The notes: generated by a model from the letters alone, not told the origin. A DNA stretch of 64,000 bases from Rhodoglobus vestalii (GCF_006788895.1 NZ_VFRA01000001.1:1984001-2048000), one strand, 5' to 3'. Positions 13,064 through 22,124 are shown, numbered from the stretch's first letter. Numbers and translations are program-made.

Positions 13064-14295
13064 TGGCTGACGTCAAAACTTTTGCTTATACTTCGCGCAA
13101 TTCGGCGGGAAAGTTGGTTAAGGGAAAGGTTGAGGCGGCGAATCAGCCGACCGCGATGACGCGGCTGCGCACGATGGGGTTGTCTCCGATTTCGATCGAA
13201 GAGTCTGCCGCCTCTACAGGGTTGAACCGCGAAATTAATATCCCGGGGTTGACGACTAAGAATGTTGGCCTGAAGGATTTGGCGATTATGAGCCGCCAGA
13301 TGGCCACCATGATTGCGGCGGGTCTTTCGTTGATGAAGACTTTGACAATTCTTGAGGGTCAGACGGAGAACAAGAAGCTTGCCGAAACATTGGGCCTGGT
13401 GCGTTCGGATGTTGAGCGTGGGTCGTCGTTTTCCGAGAGCCTGGGTAAGCACCCGCTCATTTTCCCTCGTTTGATGATCTATCTGGTTCGGGCGGGTGAA
13501 GCGGGCGGGTTTCTCGATGGTGCGCTCGTTTCGGTGGCAGATAGCCTTGAGTCGGATGTGAAACTGCGGGCGACGATTAAGTCGGCGATGACATACCCGA
13601 TCGCAGTTCTCTTGATGGCGGTTGCCGCGGTGATTGTCATGCTGGTGTTCATTGTGCCTATCTTCGAGGACATGTTCGACAGCTTGGGCGGCAAACTGCC
13701 GGCGCCAACTCAATTTTTGGTCATCATGTCGGCCAATATGATCTGGATCATTCCAGTCGTTCTGGTCGGCACGATCGCGTTCAGCGTGTGGTGGCGGGCA
13801 AATAAGCACACGGATGCGGTGCGCCGCGTTGTTGATCCTTTCAAGTTGAAAGCGCCTGTCTTTGGTCAGCTCTTCACGAAGGTTGCCATTGCACGATTTA
13901 GCCGCAACTTCTCGGCGATGATCGGTGCGGGTGTGCCCATTCTGCAGTCGCTGAGCATTGTGGGTGAGACTTCGGGTAACTGGGTTATTGAGCAGGCTTT
14001 GGTGAAGGTTCAGGACTCTGTGCGGCTCGGCAATTCGATTGCGGCGCCATTGGCCACGGAACCGGTGTTCCCGTCAATGGTGGTGCAGATGATTGCGGTG
14101 GGGGAGGACTCCGGTGCGCTGGAGGTGATGCTCACGAAGGTTGCTGATTTCTATGACGAAGAGGTGCAGGCCACGGCGGAAGCGTTGACGTCGCTGATCG
14201 AGCCGCTCATGATTGCCGTCATCGGCACGATCATTGGCGGAATGATTGTGGCGCTCTATATGCCCATTTTCACGATTACGCAGCAGATTCAGTAG
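13063..14295 (+). CDS. pilC: Type IV pilus inner-membrane platform protein PilC
   Basis: A GspF/PilC family protein on which the ATPases act. At 410 aa it has two related cytoplasmic T2SSF domains: the first holds LAIMSRQMATMIAAGLSL (about residues 73-90), the second FSRNFSAMIGAGVPI (about 284-298). Three hydrophobic segments follow the usual pattern, including SAMTYPIAVLLMAVAAVIVM and the C-terminal LMIAVIGTIIGGMIVALYM. The ATG overlaps the pilT stop (TAATG) and follows GGGGAGC, so translation is probably coupled. Confidence 0.93.
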   Translation: MADVKTFAYTSRNSAGKLVKGKVEAANQPTAMTRLRTMGLSPISIEESAASTGLNREINIPGLTTKNVGLKDLAIMSRQMATMIAAGLSLMKTLTILEGQTENKKLAETLGLVRSDVERGSSFSESLGKHPLIFPRLMIYLVRAGEAGGFLDGALVSVADSLESDVKLRATIKSAMTYPIAVLLMAVAAVIVMLVFIVPIFEDMFDSLGGKLPAPTQFLVIMSANMIWIIPVVLVGTIAFSVWWRANKHTDAVRRVVDPFKLKAPVFGQLFTKVAIARFSRNFSAMIGAGVPILQSLSIVGETSGNWVIEQALVKVQDSVRLGNSIAAPLATEPVFPSMVVQMIAVGEDSGALEVMLTKVADFYDEEVQATAEALTSLIEPLMIAVIGTIIGGMIVALYMPIFTITQQIQ

Positions 14296-14444
14296 GCGAG
14301 CCCACCCCGTTCAGGGGTCACAGCCGCTGTCCACGTGCCCTGTTTGTGGGATTACGCGGCTGATCGCAACCCGACACTATAGAGGCGGGGGCAGTTCACC
14401 GGGGCAGCCTGATAGCACTCACAACAATCAGACAGGACATTCTC

Positions 14445-14879
14445 ATGCTCGTTCGACTCAACAAGGCGTTGGTTTCGCACCACCGCAACGGCAGCAAAGA
14501 CGACCAGAAGGGCTTCACGCTCATTGAGCTGCTCGTCGTCATCATCATCATCGGAATTCTCGCGGCAATCGCGATTCCCGTATTCCTGAACCAGCGCACC
14601 AGCGCATGGAAGGCATCCGTAGCCAACGACCTCAAAAACGCAGCAATCGTCGTAGAGACGTACGGCACAAACAACAATGGTTCGTACGCGTCATTTGATC
14701 AGAGCGCTGCGAATATTCAAATTACGGACGGCAACCAAATTAAGGTGACCGCAAACGCTAACGACTACATCATCGAAGGAAGCAACGGCAACGTATCGCC
14801 TGGATTCCAGACGTACGACAGCGATGGTGGGGGGCTCCAAGATTGGTCGGACACCGGCGCGGCTATTGTGACCCCGTAG
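14445..14879 (+). CDS. pilA: Major type IV pilin (prepilin)
   Basis: A 144-residue prepilin with a 23-residue charged leader ending KG, cleavage expected between G23 and F24, and mature N-terminus FTLIELLVVIII with the conserved glutamate at mature position 5 (E28). The hydrophobic helix ends in AIAIPVFLNQR, and the short globular domain has no cysteine. It lies 149 bases after pilC, which leaves room for its own promoter, though I see no convincing boxes. Two hairpins follow its stop (14892-14940), consistent with higher expression of the pilin than of the minor pilins behind it. Confidence 0.92.
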   Translation: MLVRLNKALVSHHRNGSKDDQKGFTLIELLVVIIIIGILAAIAIPVFLNQRTSAWKASVANDLKNAAIVVETYGTNNNGSYASFDQSAANIQITDGNQIKVTANANDYIIEGSNGNVSPGFQTYDSDGGGLQDWSDTGAAIVTP

Positions 14880-14891
14880 CAACTTCGTAAA

Positions 14892-14940
14892 ACGGGTTCG
14901 CACCCGTCGGATGCGGGGCTCGATAACTCGGGTCCCGCAT
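14892..14940 (+). terminator. Two hairpins after pilA: possible partial terminator
   Basis: First hairpin: ACGGGT (14892-14897) pairs with ACCCGT (14902-14907) around TCGC. Second: ATGCGGG (14911-14917) pairs with CCCGCAT (14934-14940) around a 16-base loop. No strong T-run follows. They sit between the major pilin and the minor pilin genes and could uncouple their expression. Confidence 0.45.
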
Positions 14941-14997
14941 TCGTACTATCCGACCCAACTGTTTAGATAGCATCCGAGGAAGCCGGAGGGGACCGCG

Positions 14998-15675
14998 GTG
15001 AAGCACCTTAACCGCCTTGTGTCGAGCGATCGCGACACCGACCGCGGTATGACCCTCATCGAGGTGGTTGTCGCCATCAGCCTCATCGGCATCATTGCGA
15101 CGGCCGCTATCTCCCTCACGATCACGAGCATCGCTTCCATTACTACCCAGCAGCGCAGCCAGGTTGCGATCGCTCTTGCCAGCAACGCTATGGAGACGGT
15201 GACCGCGCACACTCTCAGCTTTAACCCCGACAGCGGCGAGAGTCGCATCTACGACGGGCGCGCTGAGGCGGCAGTGGTGGCCGCGTGGACTTCACTTGCC
15301 GGATTTCCGGGAACCGACTCGACCTACCCTGTCTGGGACTCTTCCGTGCTTCCCGTTTCGGCACCAGATATTCCGATTGATACGGCGAACCCGACAAACG
15401 ACCCGACGCCGCCGCCGACTCTCAACGGCACCGAATACCGTGTGCGAACACTGATCGGCGCCTGCTACCAGCCCAATGCCGGGGGAGACTGTGCGCGCCT
15501 CACCGGCGAGGCCACTCCGCCAGTGACCGAGCCGGCCGGCTACAGCAAGCTCATTCGCGTAGTTGTGGTGGTCAGTTGGACTGCGGGCGGGGAGTGCGCC
15601 GTCACTGCGTGCACCTACCAAACCAGCACCCTGCTCGATGTGCACCAAGACTTGAAATGGAAAGTCAATGGTTGA
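14998..15675 (+). CDS. pilV: Minor pilin, PilV/GspI-like
   Basis: A 225-residue prepilin-like protein. After a 17-residue leader, cleavage G17/M18 gives MTLIEVVVAISLIGII with E22 at mature position 5. The globular part has four cysteines (CYQPNAGGDC and CAVTAC) that could form disulfides outside the cell. GTG at 14998 is preceded by GGAGGGG. It is the first of three overlapping minor-pilin genes; its stop overlaps the next start by eight bases. The PilV label rests on position and the N-terminal motif, not close similarity. Confidence 0.8.
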   Translation: MKHLNRLVSSDRDTDRGMTLIEVVVAISLIGIIATAAISLTITSIASITTQQRSQVAIALASNAMETVTAHTLSFNPDSGESRIYDGRAEAAVVAAWTSLAGFPGTDSTYPVWDSSVLPVSAPDIPIDTANPTNDPTPPPTLNGTEYRVRTLIGACYQPNAGGDCARLTGEATPPVTEPAGYSKLIRVVVVVSWTAGGECAVTACTYQTSTLLDVHQDLKWKVNG

Positions 15676-16336
15676 GCACAGCACCGAATCGGAGGACCCA
15701 GACGACAGCGGTTTCACCCTAACCGAGCTCATCGTCTCCGTCGGCGTCTTTACGCTGTTCATGGCAATGATGGTTTCCACGGTGGTGGTTCTGTCGCACG
15801 GAGCAACCCGCACTCAACTTGTTGGCCAGTCCACCAATTCGGCCATCACCATGTTTGGGGCTCTTGACCGTCAAGTCCGCTACTCCGACGCCATCAACTA
15901 TCCCGGCGCCGGGGTATCAGGCAACCGTTATGTAGAATTTCGAACCCCGGCGGAGAGCACGGTGTCGCAAGTCATTCCCCTGTGCACCCAGTGGAAGTTT
16001 GACCCGACAGCGTCGACCATTAGTTCGCGGTCCTGGAACGACACTCCCAGCTCGACCGCAACCCCGTGGGTGCTTCGTATCAGCAATGTCATTGATGACC
16101 AGACGGCATCAGACCCTTACCCCTTCCGCCTGATGCCCGCCGGGACCACCGGCTCAGCACTTCAACAACTTGACGTGAAACTCCATGCCGGCAATGAAGC
16201 CCGGGATGAGGGAGTCGAGTTCACGAGCTCCTTCGTCGCCCGCAACAGTTCGATTCGTTCCGAAAGCAACGCCGACTTCAACGCTGACCAAGTCAGCGAC
16301 ACCCCGGTCTGCGTACGAGCAGGGAGCAGAGCATGA
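15668..16336 (+). CDS. pilW: Minor pilin, PilW-like
   Basis: A 222-residue prepilin-like protein with a 15-residue acidic leader, cleavage at G15/F16 and mature start FTLTELIVSVGVFTLF with E20 at mature position 5. The rest is a polar extracellular domain of about 170 residues. It overlaps the gene before it by eight bases and the gene after it by four, so the three minor pilins are very likely made together. Such proteins usually form the initiating tip complex of a pilus. The name is by analogy of gene order. Confidence 0.78.
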   Translation: MVEHSTESEDPDDSGFTLTELIVSVGVFTLFMAMMVSTVVVLSHGATRTQLVGQSTNSAITMFGALDRQVRYSDAINYPGAGVSGNRYVEFRTPAESTVSQVIPLCTQWKFDPTASTISSRSWNDTPSSTATPWVLRISNVIDDQTASDPYPFRLMPAGTTGSALQQLDVKLHAGNEARDEGVEFTSSFVARNSSIRSESNADFNADQVSDTPVCVRAGSRA

Positions 16337-17919
16337 TCCGTCTAGCCAAACTTTTCACCGCACTGCGCGATCGAACCCGCACCAATGGTGCTGCCGAGAG
16401 CGGGGTGGCAATGCTCACCGCCATCTTCTTCATGGTCATCATTGCCGGGCTCTCAGTGGTGCTCCTCAGCGTCACACTGTCACAGTCGGCACCCGGCTTC
16501 ACCGCCCAAAAGAGCACTAAAACGATTTACTCCGCTCAGGCGGGGCTGCAAGCAGCCCTTGGCGTGATGCGCACCGCCGCAGACGATACAAGTCCCGTGG
16601 ATGAGGTTGTCGGCGACATAGAAAAGCTTCCGTGCACCATGACCGGCAGTGTCGATGGCATCGCCTCGGGCACGTCCTACGCCGTTGCCGTGCAGTACTT
16701 CACCACAGACCCCACCGGTAAGGGAACAACGTGGCGGGACAATAATGATGGTCACTCGTGCGTCAATGGCGCCGGCCCCGTCATGGACGTCGCCGACTCC
16801 AGCATTCGCCCACGGTTCGCCTTCATCCGCTCCACCGGCGTCGGCGTGACTCTCCCAGGCCAGGACGCGACGGTCGGCAACCGAAGCTTGTCGGCGATCT
16901 ACAAGTTCAAAGTGAATAACGCAAACATCGCCGGTGGTTTGATGTACACGGCGGGTCGCAGTCACTGTCTCCAGGCAATGTCGGCCACCGCCGGTTCAAC
17001 AATTCGGTATAAAGCCGCGGGATCATGTACTGACCCCGATAGAGAACTCTGGATTTATTCCACCGACTACCGTCTCCAGCTCGCAAGCACCACACGCAAC
17101 GGTGCTCTCGGTTTGTGCATCACCGGGCCGGCGGTAGATGGGCAAGGAACTCAGAACGCCACCCTTCAGCCGTGCGCCCCGGGAAACGACCCCAGCCGCT
17201 GGAATCAACTGTGGAGTTGGACAAACAGTTGGCAGGGTCAAAGAGCGAATATCACCGGGGGGCTGAGCAACTATTGCCTTAGTGCTGGCCCTAGCCCCAA
17301 CTATGCCAGTGGGCGAGTGCAAGTGCAGAAGGACAGCTGTGGGGCACGGTTCGATGCAACACCCCAGGTTGGTGCCGGCGCTGCCAGCAAAGCAACCAAT
17401 CAGGTCGTCAATTATAAAGAATTCGGCCGCTGCCTTGACGTAACCGATGAGAGCATCACCAAGGCCTATATGATCTCCTACCCGTGTAAGCAGGCAGCAG
17501 GCGCGGCGAACCAGAGCATCAAATGGAACCACAAGTGGTTCTATGACGAACCGGCCGCGGGTCAGGCCAGTCTCGCCAACCAAGAAATTCGCATCTTCCT
17601 CAACGACAACAACCCCAGCGGTGAATATTGTTTCCAAGCTCCGATCTCTGGCGCGGGCGCCGACACCACCTTCGGCCGATGCGACGAATCAGCGCGACAG
17701 AAATGGGAGCGTGTCTATAACACCGGCGACTATGTCAGCAGCTATGTCTTTCTCGATTACCTGGGGCGCTGCCTTGTGACAGACCCCTCCAGTCTTCACG
17801 CCAGCCAGTACTCCAAGATTCGGGTAGCCGCCTGCAACGGTTCGCTTGAACAAAAATGGAATGCTCCACCGGTATATGTCGATTCCGATTTTGGTGGGTT
17901 CCGCGAGGTGAGTGAGTGA
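16333..17919 (+). CDS. PilX-like minor pilin fused to six ricin-B-type repeats
   Basis: A 528-residue protein. The N-terminus resembles PilX: a charged start, then one hydrophobic helix VAMLTAIFFMVIIAGLSVVLLS (about residues 25-46) but without the Gly cleavage site and E5 of true pilins. After about 150 pilin-like residues come six similar segments, each with a Cys-Leu or Cys-Phe/Ile start and a second Cys about 20 residues on: C212/C232, C262/C281, C315/C336, C367/C385, C433/C450, C480/C501. Five carry a Trp in a QxW-like position (W240, W290/W294, W398, W458, W509). Six repeats equal two beta-trefoils, the fold of ricin-B lectins. Expected role: carbohydrate-binding pilus tip; binding itself is inference. 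Confidence 0.75.
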   Translation: MIRLAKLFTALRDRTRTNGAAESGVAMLTAIFFMVIIAGLSVVLLSVTLSQSAPGFTAQKSTKTIYSAQAGLQAALGVMRTAADDTSPVDEVVGDIEKLPCTMTGSVDGIASGTSYAVAVQYFTTDPTGKGTTWRDNNDGHSCVNGAGPVMDVADSSIRPRFAFIRSTGVGVTLPGQDATVGNRSLSAIYKFKVNNANIAGGLMYTAGRSHCLQAMSATAGSTIRYKAAGSCTDPDRELWIYSTDYRLQLASTTRNGALGLCITGPAVDGQGTQNATLQPCAPGNDPSRWNQLWSWTNSWQGQRANITGGLSNYCLSAGPSPNYASGRVQVQKDSCGARFDATPQVGAGAASKATNQVVNYKEFGRCLDVTDESITKAYMISYPCKQAAGAANQSIKWNHKWFYDEPAAGQASLANQEIRIFLNDNNPSGEYCFQAPISGAGADTTFGRCDESARQKWERVYNTGDYVSSYVFLDYLGRCLVTDPSSLHASQYSKIRVAACNGSLEQKWNAPPVYVDSDFGGFREVSE

Positions 17920-18746
17920 GTGCAGTTGCCATCGCGCTGGGCGTGTTTGGGCTTCTGATCGGTTCATTTCTCAACGTACTCATCTACCGGGTGCCGCTCG
18001 GCCGCTCTGTGGTGTCGCCACCCAGTTCGTGCCCCGGATGCTCGGCAGAAATCCGCCCGCAAGACAACATTCCCGTGCTCTCCTGGTTACTGCTGCGCGG
18101 CCGCTGCCGACACTGCAGCATGCCAATCTCGCGGCGCTATCCGGCAGTCGAGCTTGGCACCGGACTCTTCTTCTTCGCAGTCTCATGGCTCACCCTGCCC
18201 GCAGTCTTCGCTGCCGTCAGCGCACCGGCCACAGTGGCGGCCATCCTCGCCACTATTGCATCCCTCTATCTGGCCGCCGTCACTGTCGCCCTGACACTAA
18301 TCGACATCGACGTGCACCGCCTGCCCAACGCGATCGTTCTGCCCAGCTACATCGTCGCGATCGTCCTACTCGGCGGAGCCAGCCTCCTGTCTGGTGATGG
18401 CGAAGCGGCACTGCGGGCACTCGCGGGAATGGTCGCGCTTGCCGCCGCGTACTACCTGATGGCACTCGCCTACCCCGGGGGGATGGGCCTCGGCGACGTC
18501 AAGCTCGCCGGCCTACTCGGGCTCTACCTCGGCTACAGCAGCTGGAGTGCGCTCGCGGTGGGGTCATTCGGGGCATTCATTCTCGGTGGAATATTTTCGA
18601 TCATCCTTATCGCCACCCGCCGTGCAACCCGCAAAAGCGGGATACCATTTGGGCCATGGATGCTCGCAGGTGCCTGGGTCGGGCTTTCCGCCGGGCAAAA
18701 TATCTGGGCGAGTTACCTGGGTCTATTCGGGCTCACGGCGATCTAG
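17916..18746 (+). CDS. pilD: Prepilin peptidase (type 4 leader peptidase)
   Basis: Membrane aspartic protease that cleaves prepilin leaders and N-methylates the new end. The N-terminal cytoplasmic methylase part holds the zinc tetracysteine C39, C42, C64, C67. The peptidase part has aspartates in LIDIDVHRLPNAI (D130/D132) and GMGLGDVKLAG (D194). Its 276 aa include seven to eight hydrophobic segments, normal for the family. GTG at 17916 overlaps the TGA of the lectin-pilin gene. Its substrates are the prepilins encoded just upstream. Confidence 0.93.
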   Translation: MSAVAIALGVFGLLIGSFLNVLIYRVPLGRSVVSPPSSCPGCSAEIRPQDNIPVLSWLLLRGRCRHCSMPISRRYPAVELGTGLFFFAVSWLTLPAVFAAVSAPATVAAILATIASLYLAAVTVALTLIDIDVHRLPNAIVLPSYIVAIVLLGGASLLSGDGEAALRALAGMVALAAAYYLMALAYPGGMGLGDVKLAGLLGLYLGYSSWSALAVGSFGAFILGGIFSIILIATRRATRKSGIPFGPWMLAGAWVGLSAGQNIWASYLGLFGLTAI

Positions 18747-18773
18747 TCAAGGCAAAAACAAAGGGGAAAATAG

Positions 18774-19814
18774 ATGGCTAGCACTATCGTCGGTGTAGAT
18801 ATCGGCGCCACCGGCATCCGCGGTGCAGAAGTCAGCGGTCCGTCCAACGCACGACCAACGCTGATGCGCTACGCCGAAGTGCCCCTCCCCGCCGGCGCCG
18901 TAATCAAGGGTGAAGTTATTGCGCCCGAACTCGTCGCCACCGCCCTCAAGAAGCTCTGGTCGGTTGGAGGCTTCGGATCGAAGCAGGTCGTTATGGGGGT
19001 GGGGGGCTCTCGAGTTATTGCGCGCGACGTCACCGTGCCCAAAGCACCGCTCAAGCTGATCCGAGAAATGCTGCCCCTTCACGTGCAAGAAGTTTTGCCG
19101 TTTCCCGCCAAAGATGCAGTGCTCGACTTCTACCCGATAAGCGACGGCGAAGATAACACCGTCAGCGGCCTCCTTGTTGCCGTACTCGAAACCACGGTCG
19201 CAAAAAACATGACAGCGGCCCGACTCTCAGGCCTCAAACCGGTCAATGTTGACCTCAACGCGTTCGCGCTCTCGCGAGTGAACTTCTGGAACCAGACCGG
19301 CAACGAAACCGTCGCCCTTGTTGACGTCGGCGCATCGACCACCACCGTGGTAGTTGCCACCGCCGGGGTGCCGAGCTTTGTGCGAATCATCCCCATTGGC
19401 GGCGACGAAGTCACCAACACCCTCGCGTCAAAGACCGCAATTGATCGTGATGCGGCCGAGCGAGTCAAACGCGGATTGGGCCTTGCCGCCGCCTCAACCG
19501 CCGAAGAACGTCTCGCCTCCGCCGCCATCTATGAAGCCACCGGGCAGCTCATTGTGAGCATCCGTGACACGCTCAACTATTTCGCAACCGTGCAACCGTC
19601 AATCATCGTCAGCAGGCTGGCAATCTCAGGTGGCGCATCGCGCCTGCGGGGCTTTCATGACGCCCTCGCCGAATACACGCGACTGCCGGTAGCAACACCC
19701 AACGTGCTTGCCGCACTCAACCTTCGCAAATCCGCCGAAAAGTCGATCGGATCGTTCGGAGCCGACGCATCACCCATCGTGGCCGTCGGACTCGCCCTGG
19801 GGGGTCAAGCATGA
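18774..19814 (+). CDS. pilM: Type IV pilus actin-like protein PilM
   Basis: Cytoplasmic actin-fold ATPase of the pilus alignment complex, which binds the N-terminus of PilN. The phosphate-1 motif VGVDIGATGIRGAEV is at residues 4-18, a second phosphate loop VALVDVGASTTTVVV is near residue 180, and the adenosine-type motif LAISGGASRLRG is near residue 282. Length (346 aa) is typical. It begins 27 bases after pilD with AAGGGGAAAATAG before ATG, and overlaps pilN by four bases. Confidence 0.9.
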   Translation: MASTIVGVDIGATGIRGAEVSGPSNARPTLMRYAEVPLPAGAVIKGEVIAPELVATALKKLWSVGGFGSKQVVMGVGGSRVIARDVTVPKAPLKLIREMLPLHVQEVLPFPAKDAVLDFYPISDGEDNTVSGLLVAVLETTVAKNMTAARLSGLKPVNVDLNAFALSRVNFWNQTGNETVALVDVGASTTTVVVATAGVPSFVRIIPIGGDEVTNTLASKTAIDRDAAERVKRGLGLAAASTAEERLASAAIYEATGQLIVSIRDTLNYFATVQPSIIVSRLAISGGASRLRGFHDALAEYTRLPVATPNVLAALNLRKSAEKSIGSFGADASPIVAVGLALGGQA

Positions 19815-20536
19815 GCAAGAATAAAGACGCCGACGCCGACGCAGGCACCGGTACCAAACGCGCGGCGCAGTCGAAGACACAGTCGAAGGCGAAAACACTG
19901 GGGCTCGTGCTCGGCGGGATTCCCTCCGTTCGATTGCTGCCTCCAACGTTCGAGACCGACGCCAAATCACGACGCCTCCGCAGCAACCTCATTCTCGGCG
20001 TCATCGCGATCACAGTCACAGTTATCCTTGGCGCGGGTGCCGCACTATTAGCCCTCACGAACGCAACCATTCAGTTGGAATCTGAAGAGGCGCGCACCGG
20101 CCTCATTCGAGTCGAACAACAAAAATACGCCTCAGTGACCACCCTCGAAACGCAACAGCGAGACTTAGAAACAGCCCAGCAGCTCGCGGCCGCAGGCGAG
20201 ATCCAATGGTCACCGTACCTCCAACTCGTTTCGGGAACGCTGCCCGCAGGAACATCAATCACCGCGATCGATGCAAGCCTCGTAGAACCCGACGATGTGT
20301 CAACAACGGTTCCACTGCTGACCGATCACATCGCTGTCATCGGGCTCACCGTTGATAGCCCACAAGCATCAGTTTCTGACTGGCTCGACGCAATGAAGAC
20401 CCTCCCCGGGTTTGTCGACGCGACACCCGGAAACGTGGTGTTGGTGCCAGAAACAGGTCGCTACACCGTCGAGGTTGATCTTTTAGTCAACGAAGCAGCG
20501 CTCGCACTGCGCTTTGAGCCGGAGGAGACCGAATGA
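19811..20536 (+). CDS. pilN: Type IV pilus assembly protein PilN-like
   Basis: A 241-residue single-pass membrane protein. The cytoplasmic N-terminus (about 58 residues) contains GIPSVRLLPPTF, resembling the PilM-binding INLLP motif of PilN. One membrane helix follows (LILGVIAITVTVILGAGAALL, written here from about residue 60), then a coiled segment and a small C-terminal domain. It overlaps pilM and pilO by four bases each (ATGA junctions), as expected for the PilM-N-O complex. Confidence 0.82.
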   Translation: MSKNKDADADAGTGTKRAAQSKTQSKAKTLGLVLGGIPSVRLLPPTFETDAKSRRLRSNLILGVIAITVTVILGAGAALLALTNATIQLESEEARTGLIRVEQQKYASVTTLETQQRDLETAQQLAAAGEIQWSPYLQLVSGTLPAGTSITAIDASLVEPDDVSTTVPLLTDHIAVIGLTVDSPQASVSDWLDAMKTLPGFVDATPGNVVLVPETGRYTVEVDLLVNEAALALRFEPEETE

Positions 20537-21195
20537 ACCGCATAATCACCATCGCACTGGTGATCCTCATGGTTGCTATTCCGGCTCTTGGATGGCTGCA
20601 AGGAATTTCGCCGCTTCTCGACCAAGCGGCTCAGGCCGACGACGATCGCGAGAACGTTGAAGCGCTCAACGACATCAACGAGATTCGTGTCGCCGCGCTC
20701 AAAGAGAAGTTCGAGAATATTGACGAGCTCACGGCCCAGGTCGCAGCCCTTCGCACCTCAATACCCGAAGACTTCGGCATCCCGACCCTGCTCCGTCAGC
20801 TCAATACCTACAGCGCAGCCAATAATGTGACGCTCGTGAGTGTCACCGTGGGAGATGCGGAAGTATTCGTCGCCCCAGTGGCCCCCGTTGACCCCAATAC
20901 CGCGCCGCCAGCTGAAGACGACGCGGCCGCGGAAGGAACGGATGCGGCTGCCCCGCCCGCCCCCACCGGCCCCACCTTCTACCAGACGCCCATTCAGATC
21001 GTCGTGACCGGCGGCTACGCCGAGGTAATGGCGTTTGCTGGCTCACTTCAGACCGGCCCGCGCCTCTATCTTGCTGACGGTCTCGCGGTCACACAGAATC
21101 CGGAAGGCTTCTCTGCGGTGATCAGCGGCACAGTCTTTGCGCTCCCGCCCTCGGGTGTCACCCCGACAACGGAAGAGCCCGCGGAGCAAGAATAG
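20533..21195 (+). CDS. pilO: Type IV pilus assembly protein PilO-like
   Basis: A 220-residue protein with one N-terminal membrane helix (IITIALVILMVAIPALGWL), a coiled-coil segment (about residues 35-80) and a C-terminal domain of PilO type with a Pro/Ala/Asp-rich insert (about residues 114-142). It is the last gene of the pilus operon. No PilP or PilQ gene follows, as expected in an organism without an outer membrane. The similarity is mainly in architecture and position. Confidence 0.75.
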   Translation: MNRIITIALVILMVAIPALGWLQGISPLLDQAAQADDDRENVEALNDINEIRVAALKEKFENIDELTAQVAALRTSIPEDFGIPTLLRQLNTYSAANNVTLVSVTVGDAEVFVAPVAPVDPNTAPPAEDDAAAEGTDAAAPPAPTGPTFYQTPIQIVVTGGYAEVMAFAGSLQTGPRLYLADGLAVTQNPEGFSAVISGTVFALPPSGVTPTTEEPAEQE

Positions 21196-21205
21196 AAGGT
21201 AACGC

Positions 21206-21236
21206 TTGCGCTAGAGTTTCGGTAGCTCGGTAGACT
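21206..21236 (+). promoter_or_regulatory. Candidate promoter of the membrane protein gene at 21272
   Basis: TTGCGC (21206-21211) is followed after 19 bases by TAGACT (21231-21236). The predicted start of transcription near 21243 leaves a short leader with AAAGGAGAA before ATG 21272, suggesting that this gene is expressed apart from the pilus operon. Confidence 0.5.
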
Positions 21237-21271
21237 GTCACCTTCAGTTGCCGGTAAAGGAGAAATCAGTC

Positions 21272-22069
21272 ATGACCGATCCATCTGTAGACCGTAATAG
21301 CTCCGCTAAGAATCACGACAACATCGAGGATGCCGTAGTCGTCGACGAGACGCCCACCGACGTGGGCACCTCCAGCACTCCCACCACCTCCGCGCCGCTA
21401 GTGGAGCCATCGGCGGCGGCAACGCCTCCGGTCACAGCCGAACCGGTCGTCGAGTACGAACCCGCGATCGTCGCTGAGACCGAGCCTGACACCGACGCTA
21501 CTACCACCACCGAATCCGGTGAGCCTCGGGTGGTGTATCTGACGGCACCCACGCCACCAAAGGTCTCGGGCAACCGTGGTTTTGGTGTGTTCATCGCCCT
21601 AGCCGCCACCCTCGTCTTTGCGATCATCTTTGCGATTGCGGTGGTGATCTTCAACGCTGCACAGTCCGGTCGTGTCGATCTCGCGTTCGTGCAGGCTCCC
21701 ACGTTCTCTGTGCCGATCCTCTTCTTCCTCCTGGGCGCGATCGTGATCGCGCTGATTGTCAACCGGGCAGGATGGGCCGCACACGTATTCGCCAGCCTCA
21801 TTGTCGGCCTCATTGTCTACTTCGGCACCATCGGTGTGCTCCTGCTCATCAATGGCGTCATCCAGAGCACCCCAGAGCAGGCACAGTTGCTGTTCACTCT
21901 GGCGCTCATTGATCCGCGGGTAATTGCCGGTGGTTTGATCGCCCGTGAAGTCTCGCTGTGGACGGGCGCTCTAGTCGCCAAGCGCGGGCGCAAGGTTACC
22001 GATCGCAACCGGGAATCGCGCGCCAAGTGGGAAGCTGAGCTCGCAGCGAAATCTGCTGACCGACACTAG
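21272..22069 (+). CDS. Unrecognised membrane protein with acidic Thr/Pro-rich N-terminus
   Basis: A 265-residue protein. A TTG at 21248 would extend it by eight residues, but AAAGGAGAA lies just before ATG 21272. The first 95 residues are rich in Thr, Pro, Glu and Val and look disordered. Three clear membrane segments follow (FIALAATLVFAIIFAIAVVIF; ILFFLLGAIVIALIV; VFASLIVGLIVYFGTIGVLL), then a weaker one, and a charged tail ending KWEAELAAKSADRH. I recognise no family. It has its own promoter and hairpin, so its link to the pilus genes is only positional. Confidence 0.8.
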   Translation: MTDPSVDRNSSAKNHDNIEDAVVVDETPTDVGTSSTPTTSAPLVEPSAAATPPVTAEPVVEYEPAIVAETEPDTDATTTTESGEPRVVYLTAPTPPKVSGNRGFGVFIALAATLVFAIIFAIAVVIFNAAQSGRVDLAFVQAPTFSVPILFFLLGAIVIALIVNRAGWAAHVFASLIVGLIVYFGTIGVLLLINGVIQSTPEQAQLLFTLALIDPRVIAGGLIAREVSLWTGALVAKRGRKVTDRNRESRAKWEAELAAKSADRH

Positions 22070-22077
22070 TCACGATT

Positions 22078-22092
22078 GCCGAGCCTCTCGGC
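22078..22092 (+). terminator. Small hairpin after the membrane protein gene
   Basis: GCCGAG (22078-22083) pairs with CTCGGC (22087-22092) around a three-base loop, followed by GTATTTCCTT. It begins nine bases after the TAG of the membrane protein gene and is a weak but plausible terminator. Confidence 0.45.
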
Positions 22093-22124
22093 GTATTTCC
22101 TTACTGCGTGTGCGCTGTGACCAT

